From Neptuniibacter sp. CAU 1671 (GTDB lineage Bacteria > Pseudomonadota > Gammaproteobacteria > Pseudomonadales > Balneatricaceae), in contig NZ_JARHUE010000001.1 in NCBI RefSeq assembly GCF_029222905.1, forward strand, positions 124,001-188,000: a DNA stretch of 64,000 nt, given 5' to 3'. The notes beneath the pieces were generated by a model. It searched no databases. It saw nothing but the letters and a program-made list of their open reading frames with translations, and was not told where the DNA came from. This document shows, one piece after another, positions 1-10,166 of the stretch. Made by a program: the position numbers and the translations under genes. Positions within the stretch are counted from its first letter, which is position 1; every line of letters begins with the position of its first letter.

Positions 1-1907
1 ATCAGCAGGAAGACCAGCGGCAGTACCATCAGGTTGGTTTCATAGGCCGCTTCATTCTGCGAAGCGATAACACCGATGGTGCCGCCCGCCAGACGAATCG
101 TCAGACCCTCAACCTTGCCTTCGTTGTCAGCTATCCACTGCTTCGCGGTATGAATGGCACGACGGATGGTTTCGCCTTTATGGTCCTTGTAATAGAACAC
201 CAGGTTGGCGACACGATCATCCGGATCCACAAACTCATTCAGTGCACCCGGAATCGGGTTGGACATCATGTAGGTGTACATCAGACCACCCACATACAGC
301 TCATCATCGGGAATCTGGAACCAACGCGGGTCGTTGCTGTGCAGCAGACGGTTGACCTGCATGACCAGATCCGGCACACCTTTAGAGGCACCCACTTCAG
401 GGTCCATCAGCATATGTCGCTGCAGATCCGCCAGCGCCATCAGCACCTCTGGCCGTTTAATGCCGCCCTTCTCTGAAGTTTCCGCCACGATGTACAGCTC
501 TTCAGAACCCGGGAAACTGTCGTTCACCGCGGTTGAGGAGATGTTGTAGTCATGGTCATGGTAAAGAATCGGAGATCCCGGTTCTGACTCACCAATCACC
601 ACCGTTGAAGAGAACCAGAAGCCAGACAGCAACAGACCGGCCGCAACCAGCAGCGCATTGCGTGCGGCGATTCGGCTACTGATCAGATCCGCACAGAAAT
701 AGCCCACTTTGTGGAAAGCATTCGGCTGGATTTTGGTGCTTTTCGGCTTCGGCAGAACTGACAGCAGCAGTGGCACTGCCACCAGTACGGTCAGAATGAT
801 GCTCAGTGCCCAGATAGAGGCGTAATGTGCCAGCTTGGTATTCAGCGGAATCGAACCGATGGCTATCAGCAACAGACCAATCGCATCTGACACAACACCC
901 AGGCTGCCAGGACGGAACAGGCTTTCAAAGGTCAGACGGGCGGCCAGATGATGATCGTCATGTCCGGCCAGTTCCTGATAATAACGTTCAACCAACTGAA
1001 TCCCGTGGGACATTGCCCGCGCTGAGATCAGGAACGGAATGACCAGACTGAGGGGGTCAAGGTTATAGCCAAACAGGGAGATAATGCCCACACCCCAGAT
1101 GGTGGAGACAATCACCCCTGCCAGCGGAATCAGAATGCCGTACGCCTTGCGGAAATAGAAGATCAGCAGCGACAGCATGATCAGAATCGTGAACAGGAAG
1201 ATTTCAAAAATCTGGTCCAGATACTGATACGCCCAGCCCACCAGCATCGGCTGACCGGTCACGTGAATCTTCACACCATCAGCGGATTCAGCCAGACGCA
1301 TCTGCTGAATTTTGTTGAAGGTTGCGGCATAGTCCAGCTGACCTTCAATCAGCTGCGCCTTGATCAGGGCCATATGCAGATCAGGGCTGACCAGCGGGCC
1401 ATAGATACGACCGTCGGCGACAATCTCTTTACGCAACTGCTCCAGATCAGCCCCGCTCATGTCGGTGTGTTCCGGATTGTAATATGGCTCAGAGTTAACG
1501 TTGCCCTCTGGCGTCAGCCACACCTTACGGGTGTTTCGGTGAGTTACACTGGCCACCAGGTTATGGTTCACACCCGGCAACGAGTCCACTTCCTGAGTAA
1601 TGCGATGAATACGTGCCAGCGCATCGTTATCAAAGATGTCATGTTCAGTGAACTCAACACCCACGATGATCACATTCGCGCCGCCAAACGATTCTTTAAT
1701 CTCGTTATGCAGCTCAATGTATGGGTGAGTTTGCGGCAGCAGGTCCGCAAAATCAGAGTACATTTTGACGCTGGGAATCTGGGCCGCAAAAAACAGCGTT
1801 GCCAACAAAATCAGCGACAGGATAGTCTTTGGGTATTCAAACACACGCTTTTCAAACTGATGCATCCAGTGTGTGGTTTTGTGTGCTTTTGCAGAATGCT
1901 TATCCAT
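1..1907 (-). CDS. MMPL-type RND permease, copy 1 (C-terminus cut by window edge)
   Basis: Inner-membrane RND-superfamily exporter of the MMPL kind. The start is the ATG at 1907, giving MDKHSAKAHK..., which parallels the MDKQSVQAHK start of the complete copy at 22125-24515. The frame stays open to base 1, so about 160 C-terminal residues lie outside the window. Seen: an N-terminal hydrophobic helix, a periplasmic loop with GGANVIIVGVE, and blocks of membrane helices matching copy 2 throughout. It starts 19 bases after the Ycf48-like lipoprotein gene (1927-2886), the same order as in copy 2, so the pair is probably co-transcribed. Substrate unknown; in this family it is typically lipid-like or hydrophobic. 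Confident of family, not of cargo. Confidence 0.88.
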   Translation of the reverse strand, partial: MDKHSAKAHKTTHWMHQFEKRVFEYPKTILSLILLATLFFAAQIPSVKMYSDFADLLPQTHPYIELHNEIKESFGGANVIIVGVEFTEHDIFDNDALARIHRITQEVDSLPGVNHNLVASVTHRNTRKVWLTPEGNVNSEPYYNPEHTDMSGADLEQLRKEIVADGRIYGPLVSPDLHMALIKAQLIEGQLDYAATFNKIQQMRLAESADGVKIHVTGQPMLVGWAYQYLDQIFEIFLFTILIMLSLLIFYFRKAYGILIPLAGVIVSTIWGVGIISLFGYNLDPLSLVIPFLISARAMSHGIQLVERYYQELAGHDDHHLAARLTFESLFRPGSLGVVSDAIGLLLIAIGSIPLNTKLAHYASIWALSIILTVLVAVPLLLSVLPKPKSTKIQPNAFHKVGYFCADLISSRIAARNALLVAAGLLLSGFWFSSTVVIGESEPGSPILYHDHDYNISSTAVNDSFPGSEELYIVAETSEKGGIKRPEVLMALADLQRHMLMDPEVGASKGVPDLVMQVNRLLHSNDPRWFQIPDDELYVGGLMYTYMMSNPIPGALNEFVDPDDRVANLVFYYKDHKGETIRRAIHTAKQWIADNEGKVEGLTIRLAGGTIGVIASQNEAAYETNLMVLPLVFLL

Positions 1908-1926
1908 TTCGATGTCCGTTAACTAA

Positions 1927-2886
1927 TCAGGGTTTCATCGCAATCAGGGTGCCCTTACCGCCGGCAAGCAACACGCCACTCTGCGTTTCAAGGCCCGCGC
2001 CGATATAGACCGGGGGTGCATCAACTTTCACCTGAGCCCAGCCATCGTGGGTATATTTAAGAACGGTGGCATTTTCACCCAGCGCATAGACAGAACCTGC
2101 GGCGGTGAACAGCGAATACAGCGGTGCTGCGACAGGTGCAGGCAATAACTCCCAATTCTCGCCACCGTCTTCAGTGCGCAAAGCGGTGCCATCAAGACCA
2201 ACAGCCCAGCCGGTCATTGCATCAAGAAACAGCGTGTCCTGGGGGTAAAATTCATCCAGCATCGGTGGCAATACAGTCCAGCTATTGCCGCCATCTTCCG
2301 TACGGGCCAACAGACCAAACTCACCTGAGACATAACCCAGTGAATGATCAATAAACTGGATGCTGGTCAGCAACGCGTCTTCATTCAGGGAGTTTTCCTG
2401 CCAGGTTTCTCCGTGGTCATGACTGGAAAGCAGTGATGAGAAACTGCCCACCGCCCAGTAGGAACCGTCGGGAGCACAGGTCAGGGAGATCAGATTTTCC
2501 TGAGAATCCAGTGGCAACTGCTGCCAGGTTTTTGCCTGATCCTGACTCCGCCAGATATGCTTATCGAAGGTCAGCACCAGCACAGAATCATCCGGACAGG
2601 TTGCCACATCCAGCAAACCCGGCTGACCCGGAAACTGTTGACGCTGCCAGGCCTGTTCGCCAATCGCGCGGGTCAGGACAACGCCAAAATTGCCCACCAC
2701 AATTTCAGTGGTGCGGGTTGTCGTAATGGCCTGATAGTTGTCAGTGCGCAGAACAGCCTTGGACTGTTCCTGAGAAACACCCTCAAGATTCAGTGGCGCT
2801 TCACAACCAGACAGCGAGATAAAAGAGCCCAGCAGGGCTGTTTTTAGAAAGTCATTTAATGGTTTCACGATCTTATTCTTATTCAT
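1927..2886 (-). CDS. Ycf48-like (BNR/beta-propeller) lipoprotein, copy 1
   Basis: 319 aa. The N-terminus is a lipoprotein signal ending in the lipobox LSGC, so the mature protein probably starts at Cys28 and is anchored to a membrane. The rest holds repeated blades of the type DHGETWQEN, EDGGNSWTVL and EDGGENWELL, the pattern of Ycf48/Hcf136 photosystem-II-assembly-like propellers, which in non-photosynthetic bacteria occur beside MMPL permeases. Residues after the lipobox (EAPLNLEGVSQE) are almost identical to those of the second copy at 24530, so the two are paralogues. It lies directly upstream of the RND gene and probably works with it as a periplasmic partner. Exact role unknown. Confidence 0.8.
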   Translation of the reverse strand: MNKNKIVKPLNDFLKTALLGSFISLSGCEAPLNLEGVSQEQSKAVLRTDNYQAITTTRTTEIVVGNFGVVLTRAIGEQAWQRQQFPGQPGLLDVATCPDDSVLVLTFDKHIWRSQDQAKTWQQLPLDSQENLISLTCAPDGSYWAVGSFSSLLSSHDHGETWQENSLNEDALLTSIQFIDHSLGYVSGEFGLLARTEDGGNSWTVLPPMLDEFYPQDTLFLDAMTGWAVGLDGTALRTEDGGENWELLPAPVAAPLYSLFTAAGSVYALGENATVLKYTHDGWAQVKVDAPPVYIGAGLETQSGVLLAGGKGTLIAMKP

Positions 2887-3273
2887 GTTTATCGGTTTCC
2901 ATCGCCAAAAAAAGTGCCGACCAGACTGAGACGTGAGTGCAATCTCCCTATTTCAGTCCTGGACTTTTCATCCTGGCCGGCATAACGGCTCATTGATTCG
3001 TGATGAAAATACCTACATCACCTACTCTAATTCAGAGTTCTAATACCCATCCAATACATTTGAGGCGCATTCTTAATACCTATAAGGTATTGCGAAACAG
3101 GGCCTGCACACGCAAAAACCGGTTAATGGCGATAAAGAAAAAGGCAAAAAAGACTGAAACTCGTTACAGCTAGAGCAACGTATAAATTTTTAGAAAATTA
3201 TTGAATATTAATCACTTATGGATATTCAGGAAGGAGCTAAATCAGACGCCTGATCAGAAATCAGGCAGAGAAA
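2887..3273. other. Intergenic region between activator and Ycf48/RND copy 1
   Basis: 387 bases without a convincing gene. It should carry the promoter of the minus-strand lipoprotein/RND pair. Unlike copy 2, no good -24/-12 site is visible. The only correctly spaced GG-N10-GC on the minus strand is at 3067-3080, and it lacks the TGGCAC core. The part near 3190-3230 is very AT-rich. Confidence 0.5.
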
Positions 3274-4929
3274 TTATCGTTTAGTCAATTTATAGGCGAG
3301 TTGGCGACGGGTAAGCCCTAGCAGCCGAGCCGCTTCGGTGACATTACCACCGGCACGGGACATCGCCACATCAACCAGACGCGATTCAATGTTCGCCATG
3401 TTGAGTTCGTCATCAGGCAGGGCTTCAAATTGCAGAATGGAGTGAGTGTGCTTGTCATCACAAACGACACCTTTAGAACTGACCGACGCAAGCAGTTTGC
3501 GGTCACTTTGAATTTTGAGTTGTTCAAGCCCCAGCAGACCAGTGTCAGGAAGCAGCAGCACCGCCCGTTCGATGACATTTTCTAACTGCCGCACATTACC
3601 CGGCCAGTCGTAGTGCACCAATTCCGCCATGGCCTCATCGGTTACACCCTTAATTTTTTTACCGTATAACGGCGCGAATTTATCCAGCATCGCCTGCACC
3701 AGCAGCTTGATATCCGCTTTACGCTCACGTAACGGCGGGATCTCTACCGGATAGGCTGAAAGACGATAATAGAGATCTGAGCGAAAGCTACCCTCGGCAA
3801 TCATCTGGTTCAGGTCAACATTCGTGGCGGCCACCAGGCGTACATTCACCTTGCGTAACTTGTTATCACCCAGACGTTCCACTTCACCCGTTTGCAGAAC
3901 CCGCAGCAGTTTCACCTGCGCCGCTGGAGACAGCTCGCCCAGCTCATCCAGAAACAGGGTACCGCCATCGGCACGTTCAAACTTGCCCGGACGGGACTGC
4001 TGCGCGCCGGTGTAGGCGCCCTGACTAACGCCAAACAGTTCGGCCTCAATCAGTTCAGCCGGGATGGCACCGCAGTTAATCGGAATAAACGGCCCATCCT
4101 GGCGGTCACTGTTTTCATGCAGCCATTTGGCAAATACCTCTTTACCAACACCGGTTTCACCCAGAATCAGTACAGAGATCGGTGCTTTTGCCGCCCGACT
4201 GAGCATATCGAAACAATGCAAAAACCCCGGAGACTCACCGACCAGATTGCCCTGTGGAGCAGGCTCCAGACGTTTACCGCGCAGGGTTTTCAGTTCCTGC
4301 TCGATATCCACCAGGTCAGTCTGGATACGGTCATTCCGAAACAGATTGATGTAATGCTGATCTTCCCAGGCCTCGGCGGGCTTGCCCTCTAACAGGCAAT
4401 ATTCATCGCCTTTGGCAACACAGTGGGTCTCTTTGAAGACAATGAAACGTTTGAAAAAACCGGTGACATAACCGGACGCGTAACCGGCCATAGCCCAGCA
4501 GATCGCATGGCTGCCGGTCCCGTATTGCCGGATATGGCATTCCGCTTCCAGCGATTCATGACACACGGCCCGGCCGAAGAAGATACCCGCTTCCCAATCA
4601 ATATCAGCATCGGTAACTTCTGCACGTACTACTCCTTCAAAGCCATGCAGTTCGGGACCGATCCGAAACACTTCGTAGTTGTCGCCTTCACCATAGAGTT
4701 TGTAGGCCATGGCGGCATCCTGCTGACCGGAAATAAACCCCATGCGCAGCAGCGTGCCTTTAGCACGTTCAATACCATAGTTCTCGATCAGGTCACGGCG
4801 CAGTTCAGCAAACGCTGAGGCATGCAGCAGCATCATGCGATTTTGATCGAGCCATATCTGACCCTTTTCAATATCAAAGTGCAGCCGGGAGCGGAGGTTA
4901 AACTGGTCAATCAGGCGTTTTTTATTCAT
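3274..4929 (-). CDS. Sigma-54 activator with XylR_N/V4R sensor (DmpR/XylR family), paralogue 1
   Basis: 551 aa enhancer-binding protein. Order: XylR_N-type aromatic-sensing region (about 15-120), V4R domain (about 125-190, with Cys170 and Cys178 of the FKETHC...C motif), a short linker, AAA+ domain with Walker A GETGVGKE (257-264), the sigma-54 contact loop GAYTGA (304-309) and GGTLFLDE, then a Fis-type HTH at the C-terminus (NVTEAARLLGLTRRQ). In this family small aromatics bind the N-terminal domain and release ATPase activity. It sits 49 bases after the ETF-QO gene on the same strand and upstream of the Ycf48/RND copy 1 pair. Its effector and target are unknown. It is one of three such regulators in the window. 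Confidence 0.9.
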   Translation of the reverse strand: MNKKRLIDQFNLRSRLHFDIEKGQIWLDQNRMMLLHASAFAELRRDLIENYGIERAKGTLLRMGFISGQQDAAMAYKLYGEGDNYEVFRIGPELHGFEGVVRAEVTDADIDWEAGIFFGRAVCHESLEAECHIRQYGTGSHAICWAMAGYASGYVTGFFKRFIVFKETHCVAKGDEYCLLEGKPAEAWEDQHYINLFRNDRIQTDLVDIEQELKTLRGKRLEPAPQGNLVGESPGFLHCFDMLSRAAKAPISVLILGETGVGKEVFAKWLHENSDRQDGPFIPINCGAIPAELIEAELFGVSQGAYTGAQQSRPGKFERADGGTLFLDELGELSPAAQVKLLRVLQTGEVERLGDNKLRKVNVRLVAATNVDLNQMIAEGSFRSDLYYRLSAYPVEIPPLRERKADIKLLVQAMLDKFAPLYGKKIKGVTDEAMAELVHYDWPGNVRQLENVIERAVLLLPDTGLLGLEQLKIQSDRKLLASVSSKGVVCDDKHTHSILQFEALPDDELNMANIESRLVDVAMSRAGGNVTEAARLLGLTRRQLAYKLTKR

Positions 4930-4955
4930 GGTTTTTCAGCCGATACAGCCAGAGT

Positions 4956-4974
4956 ACGGGGGCAATGCCCCCGT
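4956..4974 (-). other. GC-rich hairpin after ETF-QO
   Basis: An 8 bp perfect stem (ACGGGGGC / GCCCCCGT, loop AAT) lies 4 bases beyond the ETF-QO stop. There is no T-run on the minus strand, so it is more likely a 3' mRNA stabiliser or a leaky stop between the etf genes and the activator than a full terminator. Confidence 0.45.
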
Positions 4975-4978
4975 TTAA

Positions 4979-6625
4979 TTACATATTCGGGTAGTTAGGA
5001 CCACCGCCACCCTCCGGCACCACCCAGGTGATGTTCTGGGCGGGGTCCTTGATGTCGCAGGTTTTGCAGTGGATACAGTTTTGCGCGTTGATCTGAAAAC
5101 GAGCCTGACCACCCTCTTCCACCACCTCATACACGCCGGCCGGACAGTAACGCTGTGCGGGTTCGGCATAGGTTGGCAGGTTGTCACGAATCGGCAGCTC
5201 AGGATCCTTCAGGCGCAGATGACAGGGCTGATTTTCTTCATGGTTGGTATTGGAAATAAATACCGAAGAGAGTTTGTCGAAGCTGAGTTTGCCATCCGGT
5301 TTCGGATATTTGATCTGCATGGCCTGATCGGCGGGTACCAGATGGGTATGATCCGCTGAACGATCATGCAGGGTAATCGGCAACTTGCCCGCAAACAGAT
5401 TCTGATCGATGAAGTTAAAGGCACCACCCAAGATCGGTCCGAATTTATGCAGCGCCGGGCCAAAGTTACGCGCACGGAACAGCTCATCGTAGACCCAGCT
5501 ATCCGCAAAGCGGTTGGCATATTCCGTCAGCTCAGCCCGAGCACCCTCGCTGTTGCTCAGAGCATCAAACAGGGTTTCTGCTGCAACCATGCCAGACTTC
5601 ATCGCGGTATGCGTGCCTTTGATTTTGCTGAAATTCAACGTGCCTGCATTACAGCCCACCAATAAACCGCCGGGGAAACTCATCTTGGGCAGGGTATTAA
5701 AACCGCCTTTGGTGATGGCACGGGCACCGTAAGAGATGCGGCTGCCGCCTTCCAGATGCTGCGCCAGCACCGGATGATGCTTGAGACGCTGAAACTCATC
5801 GAAGGGGCTGAGCCAGGGGTTGCTGTAGTTGAGGTCCACAATCAGACCCACAACCACTTCATTGTTATCGAGATGGTAGAGGAAGAAACCGCCCGAGGTA
5901 CCACCCTGCAGCGGCCAGCCGGTACCATGCACCACCAGACCCGGCTGATGTTTCTCCTCAGGTACCTGCCATAACTCTTTGAAACCTATTGCATAGTGCT
6001 GCGCATCAGCTTCGGTATCCAAACCGAATTCGGCAATCAATTGTTTGCCCAGATGGCCACGGCAGCCTTCGGCAAACACGGTATATTTCGCATGCAGCTC
6101 CATGCCTTCCATGTAGTTTGCTGTCTGCTCACCGTCTACACCGATGCCCATATCACCGGTAGCAATGCCTTTTACACTGCCATCTTCGTGATACAGAATT
6201 TCAGCCGCGGCAAAACCCGGAAAGACTTCAACGCCAAGCCCTTCAGCCTGTTCCGCCAGCCAGCGACACAGGTTACCCAAGCTAACAATGTAGTTGCCCT
6301 GGTTATGCATGGTTTTTGGTACCAACGCATTGGGCAGGCACTTACCCGCAGTCGCGGATGTGAGCAGATACACTTCGTCTTTAGTCACGGCGGTATGCAG
6401 TGGTGCACCCATCGCTTTCCAGTCAGGGAACAGCTCATCCAGGGCGCGGCTTTCGATCACCGCGCCTGACAGGATATGAGCACCGACTTCAGAGCCTTTT
6501 TCAACGACACACACACTGAGTTCCTGATCATTGTCCTGTGCCAGTTGCATCAGCCGGCACGCCGTTGCCAGTCCTGCCGGACCGGCACCCACGATCACAA
6601 CATCAAACTCCATCGATTCGCGCAT
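4979..6625 (-). CDS. Electron transfer flavoprotein-ubiquinone oxidoreductase (ETF-QO)
   Basis: Passes electrons from reduced ETF to ubiquinone at the inner membrane. Starting at the ATG at 6625 (MRESMEFDVVIVGAGPAG) the protein has 548 aa, normal for the family, with a GGGGAG stretch upstream; an upstream in-frame start at 6643 is less likely. Seen: FAD-binding GAGPAG near the N-terminus, the GD...GV region around 170, and a C-terminal 4Fe-4S ferredoxin-like domain with CPAGVYEV...CIHCKTCDIKDP. It follows etfA by 47 bases in the run acyl-CoA dehydrogenase-etfB-etfA-ETF-QO, so dehydrogenase, carrier and quinone reductase are encoded together. Confidence 0.95.
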   Translation of the reverse strand: MRESMEFDVVIVGAGPAGLATACRLMQLAQDNDQELSVCVVEKGSEVGAHILSGAVIESRALDELFPDWKAMGAPLHTAVTKDEVYLLTSATAGKCLPNALVPKTMHNQGNYIVSLGNLCRWLAEQAEGLGVEVFPGFAAAEILYHEDGSVKGIATGDMGIGVDGEQTANYMEGMELHAKYTVFAEGCRGHLGKQLIAEFGLDTEADAQHYAIGFKELWQVPEEKHQPGLVVHGTGWPLQGGTSGGFFLYHLDNNEVVVGLIVDLNYSNPWLSPFDEFQRLKHHPVLAQHLEGGSRISYGARAITKGGFNTLPKMSFPGGLLVGCNAGTLNFSKIKGTHTAMKSGMVAAETLFDALSNSEGARAELTEYANRFADSWVYDELFRARNFGPALHKFGPILGGAFNFIDQNLFAGKLPITLHDRSADHTHLVPADQAMQIKYPKPDGKLSFDKLSSVFISNTNHEENQPCHLRLKDPELPIRDNLPTYAEPAQRYCPAGVYEVVEEGGQARFQINAQNCIHCKTCDIKDPAQNITWVVPEGGGGPNYPNM

Positions 6626-6672
6626 ACGTTCTCTACTCCCCACCTACTCGCTACGGGTTCCCGGCATCGGGA

Positions 6673-7602
6673 TTAAAGTTTGCTTTCCAGTTCAGGCAGA
6701 ATCTCAAACAGATCACCCACCAGACCATAATCCGCAATCTGGAAAATCGGCGCTTCTTCGTCCTTGTTTATCGCAACAATGACTTTGGATTCTTTCATAC
6801 CCGCCAGATGCTGAATCGCACCGGAGATACCCACCGCGATATAGAGATCCGGTGCCACAATTTTGCCGGTCTGACCGACCTGCAGGTCGTTGCTGACATA
6901 ACCCGCATCAACCGCAGCACGGGAGGCACCAATCGCCGCCCCCAGCTTATCGGCAACCCGCGCCAGCAGATCGAAGTTCTCGGCACTGCCCAGACCACGA
7001 CCGCCTGAAACAACGATCTGCGCACTGGTCAGATCAGGACGTTCAGACACCACCAGTTCCTCTTTAACAAAGGCAGAGCGATCATTCGCCGCGGTCGCTG
7101 TAACGGATTCGATACCTGCGCTACCGCCGGTGGCGGCACTGCGATCAAAGGCTGATCCACGCACAGTAATGACCTTGATAGCATCCAGAGACTGAACCGT
7201 TGCAATCGCATTGCCGGCATAGATCGGGCGTTTAAAGGTATCAGCGCTTTCAACCGCAATAATTTCAGAGATCTGGCCAACATCCAGCTGAGCAGCCACC
7301 CGCGGCATAAAATCCTTACCTGTGGTGCTGGCAGCTGTCAGAATGTGGCTATAACCACTGCTCAATGAGATCACCAATTCCGCCAGGTTTTCTGCCAGTG
7401 CTTTGTCATAGGCCGGACTATCTGCCAGCAGGACCTTTTCAATACCTTCAGCCTGTGCAGCGGCTTCAGCCACAGCGCCACAACCTGAACCTGCTACCAG
7501 AACAGTAATGGACTGGCCCAACGCCTTGGCTGCAGTGATGACACTCAGGGTGGCTGGATTGAGTGCCTGATTATCGTGGTCGGCAATAATTAATGTACTC
7601 AT
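6673..7602 (-). CDS. etfA: Electron transfer flavoprotein alpha subunit
   Basis: 309 aa, the usual length. The C-terminal FAD domain is clear: [12 protein letters not shown], then [18 protein letters not shown] and GAIQHLAGM, followed by the [17 protein letters not shown] signature. The N-terminus ([15 protein letters not shown]) is typical. With EtfB it forms the soluble heterodimer that takes electrons from acyl-CoA dehydrogenases and hands them to ETF-QO. The ATG overlaps the etfB stop by one base, indicating translational coupling. Confidence 0.97.
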   Translation of the reverse strand: MSTLIIADHDNQALNPATLSVITAAKALGQSITVLVAGSGCGAVAEAAAQAEGIEKVLLADSPAYDKALAENLAELVISLSSGYSHILTAASTTGKDFMPRVAAQLDVGQISEIIAVESADTFKRPIYAGNAIATVQSLDAIKVITVRGSAFDRSAATGGSAGIESVTATAANDRSAFVKEELVVSERPDLTSAQIVVSGGRGLGSAENFDLLARVADKLGAAIGASRAAVDAGYVSNDLQVGQTGKIVAPDLYIAVGISGAIQHLAGMKESKVIVAINKDEEAPIFQIADYGLVGDLFEILPELESKL

Positions 7603-8351
7603 CAGATCACCTTCGCTTCATTTTTCAGTTTATCCAGCAGCGCATCAACGCTGTCCACCCGAATACCGGCCTGACGCTGGCCCGGTGCTTCCACCTTCAA
7701 CACAGTCTGATGTTGCTTCAGCGCCACACCCAGGCCGTCCGGTGTTTCCACGGCCAGTGGTTTTTTCTTGGCTTTCATGATGTCAGGTAACTTAACGTAG
7801 CGCGGCTCATTCAGACGCAGGTCTGTGGTCACCACCGCGGGCAGTTTCAGGGCAAGGGTTTTCAGACCGCCATCCACCTCACGGGTGACAACAACCTGCT
7901 CTGCATCCAGCTCCAGTGAATACGCGAAGGTCGCCTGTGGCGCACCGATCAGAGCCGCCAGCATCTGGCCGGTCTGGTTGTTATCAGAATCGATGGACTG
8001 CTTACCCATCAGCACCAGTCCAGGCTGTTCCTGCTCCACCACTTTAGCAAGCAGTTTTGCGGTGTTCAGGGCTTCGGGTGCTGCTTCAGTTTCAATCTGA
8101 ATGGCACGGTCTGCGCCCAGTGCCAGTGCTGTTCGCAGCTGTTCCTGAACCGCTTTAGGACCGATGGATACTACGACCACCTCGTCAGCTTTGCCCTGCT
8201 CTTTCAGGCGTACAGCCTCTTCCACAGCAATTTCACAGAACGGGTTCAGTGCCATTTTGACGTTGGTCAGATCAACATCACTCTGATCCGCCTTCACCCG
8301 AACTTTTACGTTGTAATCTATGACGCGTTTTACGCAGACTAGAATTTTCAT
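7602..8351 (-). CDS. etfB: Electron transfer flavoprotein beta subunit
   Basis: 249 aa. N-terminus [19 protein letters not shown] is the classic EtfB start, and the AMP-binding region is visible ([18 protein letters not shown], and later [18 protein letters not shown]). The C-terminal part ([12 protein letters not shown]) matches the EtfB arm that docks on dehydrogenases. It lies 39 bases downstream of the acyl-CoA dehydrogenase and overlaps etfA by one base. Confidence 0.97.
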   Translation of the reverse strand: MKILVCVKRVIDYNVKVRVKADQSDVDLTNVKMALNPFCEIAVEEAVRLKEQGKADEVVVVSIGPKAVQEQLRTALALGADRAIQIETEAAPEALNTAKLLAKVVEQEQPGLVLMGKQSIDSDNNQTGQMLAALIGAPQATFAYSLELDAEQVVVTREVDGGLKTLALKLPAVVTTDLRLNEPRYVKLPDIMKAKKKPLAVETPDGLGVALKQHQTVLKVEAPGQRQAGIRVDSVDALLDKLKNEAKVI

Positions 8352-8390
8352 TGTCTCTTCTCCGACGGTTCGCCTGTAACGGCCCGGCCT

Positions 8391-10166
8391 TTAAAATTGA
8401 TCCACGGGTAACGCCATCAGGCTGGACTCACCCTTGAGCAATGTTTCTGTATATGCTTTAACCCTAGGCAATAGATGCTCACAATAGAAACGTGCGGTGA
8501 TAATTTTTGCACTCAGGAACTCAGAATTATCCGCACCGGTTTTCAGATTCTCAGTTGCGATAATCGCCTGCTTGCTCATCAACCAGCCACCAGTCAGGTA
8601 ACCGCAGAGCATCAGATAGGCATTGCTCACAGCACCTGCCGCATGGGGTGACTGAGCACCACTGTCCAGAATCCAGGCCAGAGCCGTACGGGTATCAGAC
8701 AGTGCAGCAGTCAGTGCTTTCGCCAGGTCCTGCAGGCCGTCGGTTGCTTCCAGGCCTTTGCAGGTGTCTTCAACCTCGGCCAGCAGACGGGTCATACCCT
8801 GGCCTGAATTTTTCAGGGTTTTACGGCCGATCAGATCCAGTGCCTGAATACCGGTTGTGCCTTCGTAAATCGTCAGAATGCGGGCGTCGCGTGCGTGCTG
8901 TGCTGCACCGGTCTCTTCAACAAACCCCATACCGCCATGCACCTGAATGCCCAGATAGGTCACTTCCTGTGCCAGTTCCGTCAACCAGCCTTTAACAATC
9001 GGTGTGTACAGCTCAACCCGTTCCTGGGATATGGCCTGCGCATCATCCGTCGCATAATGACTGCGGTCGGTTTCAGCGGCAGCCACCAGTGCCAGCGCGC
9101 GCATCGCTTCAACAGAGGCGCGCATCTGCATCAGCATACGGCGTACATCCGGGAATTCGATGATTGGGATTTTGCTGCCATCTTTGCGTGTGCCCTGCAA
9201 ACGTTCTTTGGCATAGGCAACCGCCTGCTGGTAGCTGCGCTCAGCAATCGCCAGCCCCTGCAGGCCGACTGTCTGACGGGCATGGTTCATCATGGTGAAC
9301 ATGTAGGCCAGACCTTCATTTGGCTCGCCCACCAGATAACCGATGGCACCGCCTTCGTCACCAAAGCTCATGGTGCAGGTCGGGCTGCTGTGGATACCGA
9401 GTTTGTGTTCAATGGATACACAACGGGCATCGTTCAGCTCAGCCGGTTCACCCTGATCATCCAGCAGGAATTTAGGCACGATAAACAGGGAAATACCTTT
9501 TACGCCAGCGGGCGCATCGGGCAGACGTGCCAGCACCAGATGCACAATGTTTGGCGTCATCTGATGGTCGCCCCAGGTGATAAAGATCTTCTGGCCGGTA
9601 ATGCGGTAGTGATCTCCCTCTGGCACCGCTCGGGTCTTGATAGCTGCCAGATCGGAACCCGCATCAGGTTCAGTCAGGTTCATGGTGCCGGTCCATTCAC
9701 CGCTGACCAGCTTGGGCAGCCATGTCTCTTTCAGTTCATCGCTGCCGTGGTGCAAAATCGCTTCAGTGGCACCCTGTGTCAGCATCGGGCACAGAGCAAA
9801 TGCCATATTGGCAGAGTGCCAGACCTCGTTCACCGCCGTACCCAGTACATTCGGCAATGCCTGACCGCCAAAGTCTTCCGGGAAGGTCAGGGTTGGCCAG
9901 CCATTTTCAACAAACGCCTGATAGGCATCAGCATAACCTTCAGTCTCAACCACGCCGTTTTCAGTCATGCGAGCACCGTTCTGGTCACCCACAAAGTTCA
10001 GCGGCGCCCATACCTCACTGCCAAAGCGACCGGCTTCTTCAACAATGGCATCCGCCAGTTCCTGGTTAACTTCGGTCAGGCCGGCGTCAGCGCAGAGCTG
10101 ATCAAACTCAACCAGGTGCTGCAAAATAAAAGCGGTATCCCGGTAGGGGTGCTGATACTCAGACAT
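8391..10166 (-). CDS. Acyl-CoA dehydrogenase (long C-terminal-domain type)
   Basis: 591 aa flavoprotein. Seen: the ACAD middle-domain motif TEPDAGSDLAAIKTRA (about 167-182), GQKIFITWGDH, and the catalytic-loop region RDARILTIYEGTTGIQ, whose Glu is the usual base in this long subfamily. The extra C-terminal helical domain (GAVSNAYLMLCGY...FYCEHLLPR) matches the acetyl-CoA dehydrogenase-like extension. It oxidises an acyl-CoA and reduces EtfAB, encoded immediately downstream. Chain-length preference cannot be read from sequence. A divergent AraC gene starts 248 bases away and may control it. Confidence 0.93.
   Translation of the reverse strand: MSEYQHPYRDTAFILQHLVEFDQLCADAGLTEVNQELADAIVEEAGRFGSEVWAPLNFVGDQNGARMTENGVVETEGYADAYQAFVENGWPTLTFPEDFGGQALPNVLGTAVNEVWHSANMAFALCPMLTQGATEAILHHGSDELKETWLPKLVSGEWTGTMNLTEPDAGSDLAAIKTRAVPEGDHYRITGQKIFITWGDHQMTPNIVHLVLARLPDAPAGVKGISLFIVPKFLLDDQGEPAELNDARCVSIEHKLGIHSSPTCTMSFGDEGGAIGYLVGEPNEGLAYMFTMMNHARQTVGLQGLAIAERSYQQAVAYAKERLQGTRKDGSKIPIIEFPDVRRMLMQMRASVEAMRALALVAAAETDRSHYATDDAQAISQERVELYTPIVKGWLTELAQEVTYLGIQVHGGMGFVEETGAAQHARDARILTIYEGTTGIQALDLIGRKTLKNSGQGMTRLLAEVEDTCKGLEATDGLQDLAKALTAALSDTRTALAWILDSGAQSPHAAGAVSNAYLMLCGYLTGGWLMSKQAIIATENLKTGADNSEFLSAKIITARFYCEHLLPRVKAYTETLLKGESSLMALPVDQF

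Noticed and set aside
3067-3080. Correctly spaced GG-N10-GC on the minus strand upstream of the Ycf48-like copy 1
   Set aside because: It lacks TGGCAC and the TTGC box; a chance match in a 387 base region is likely.
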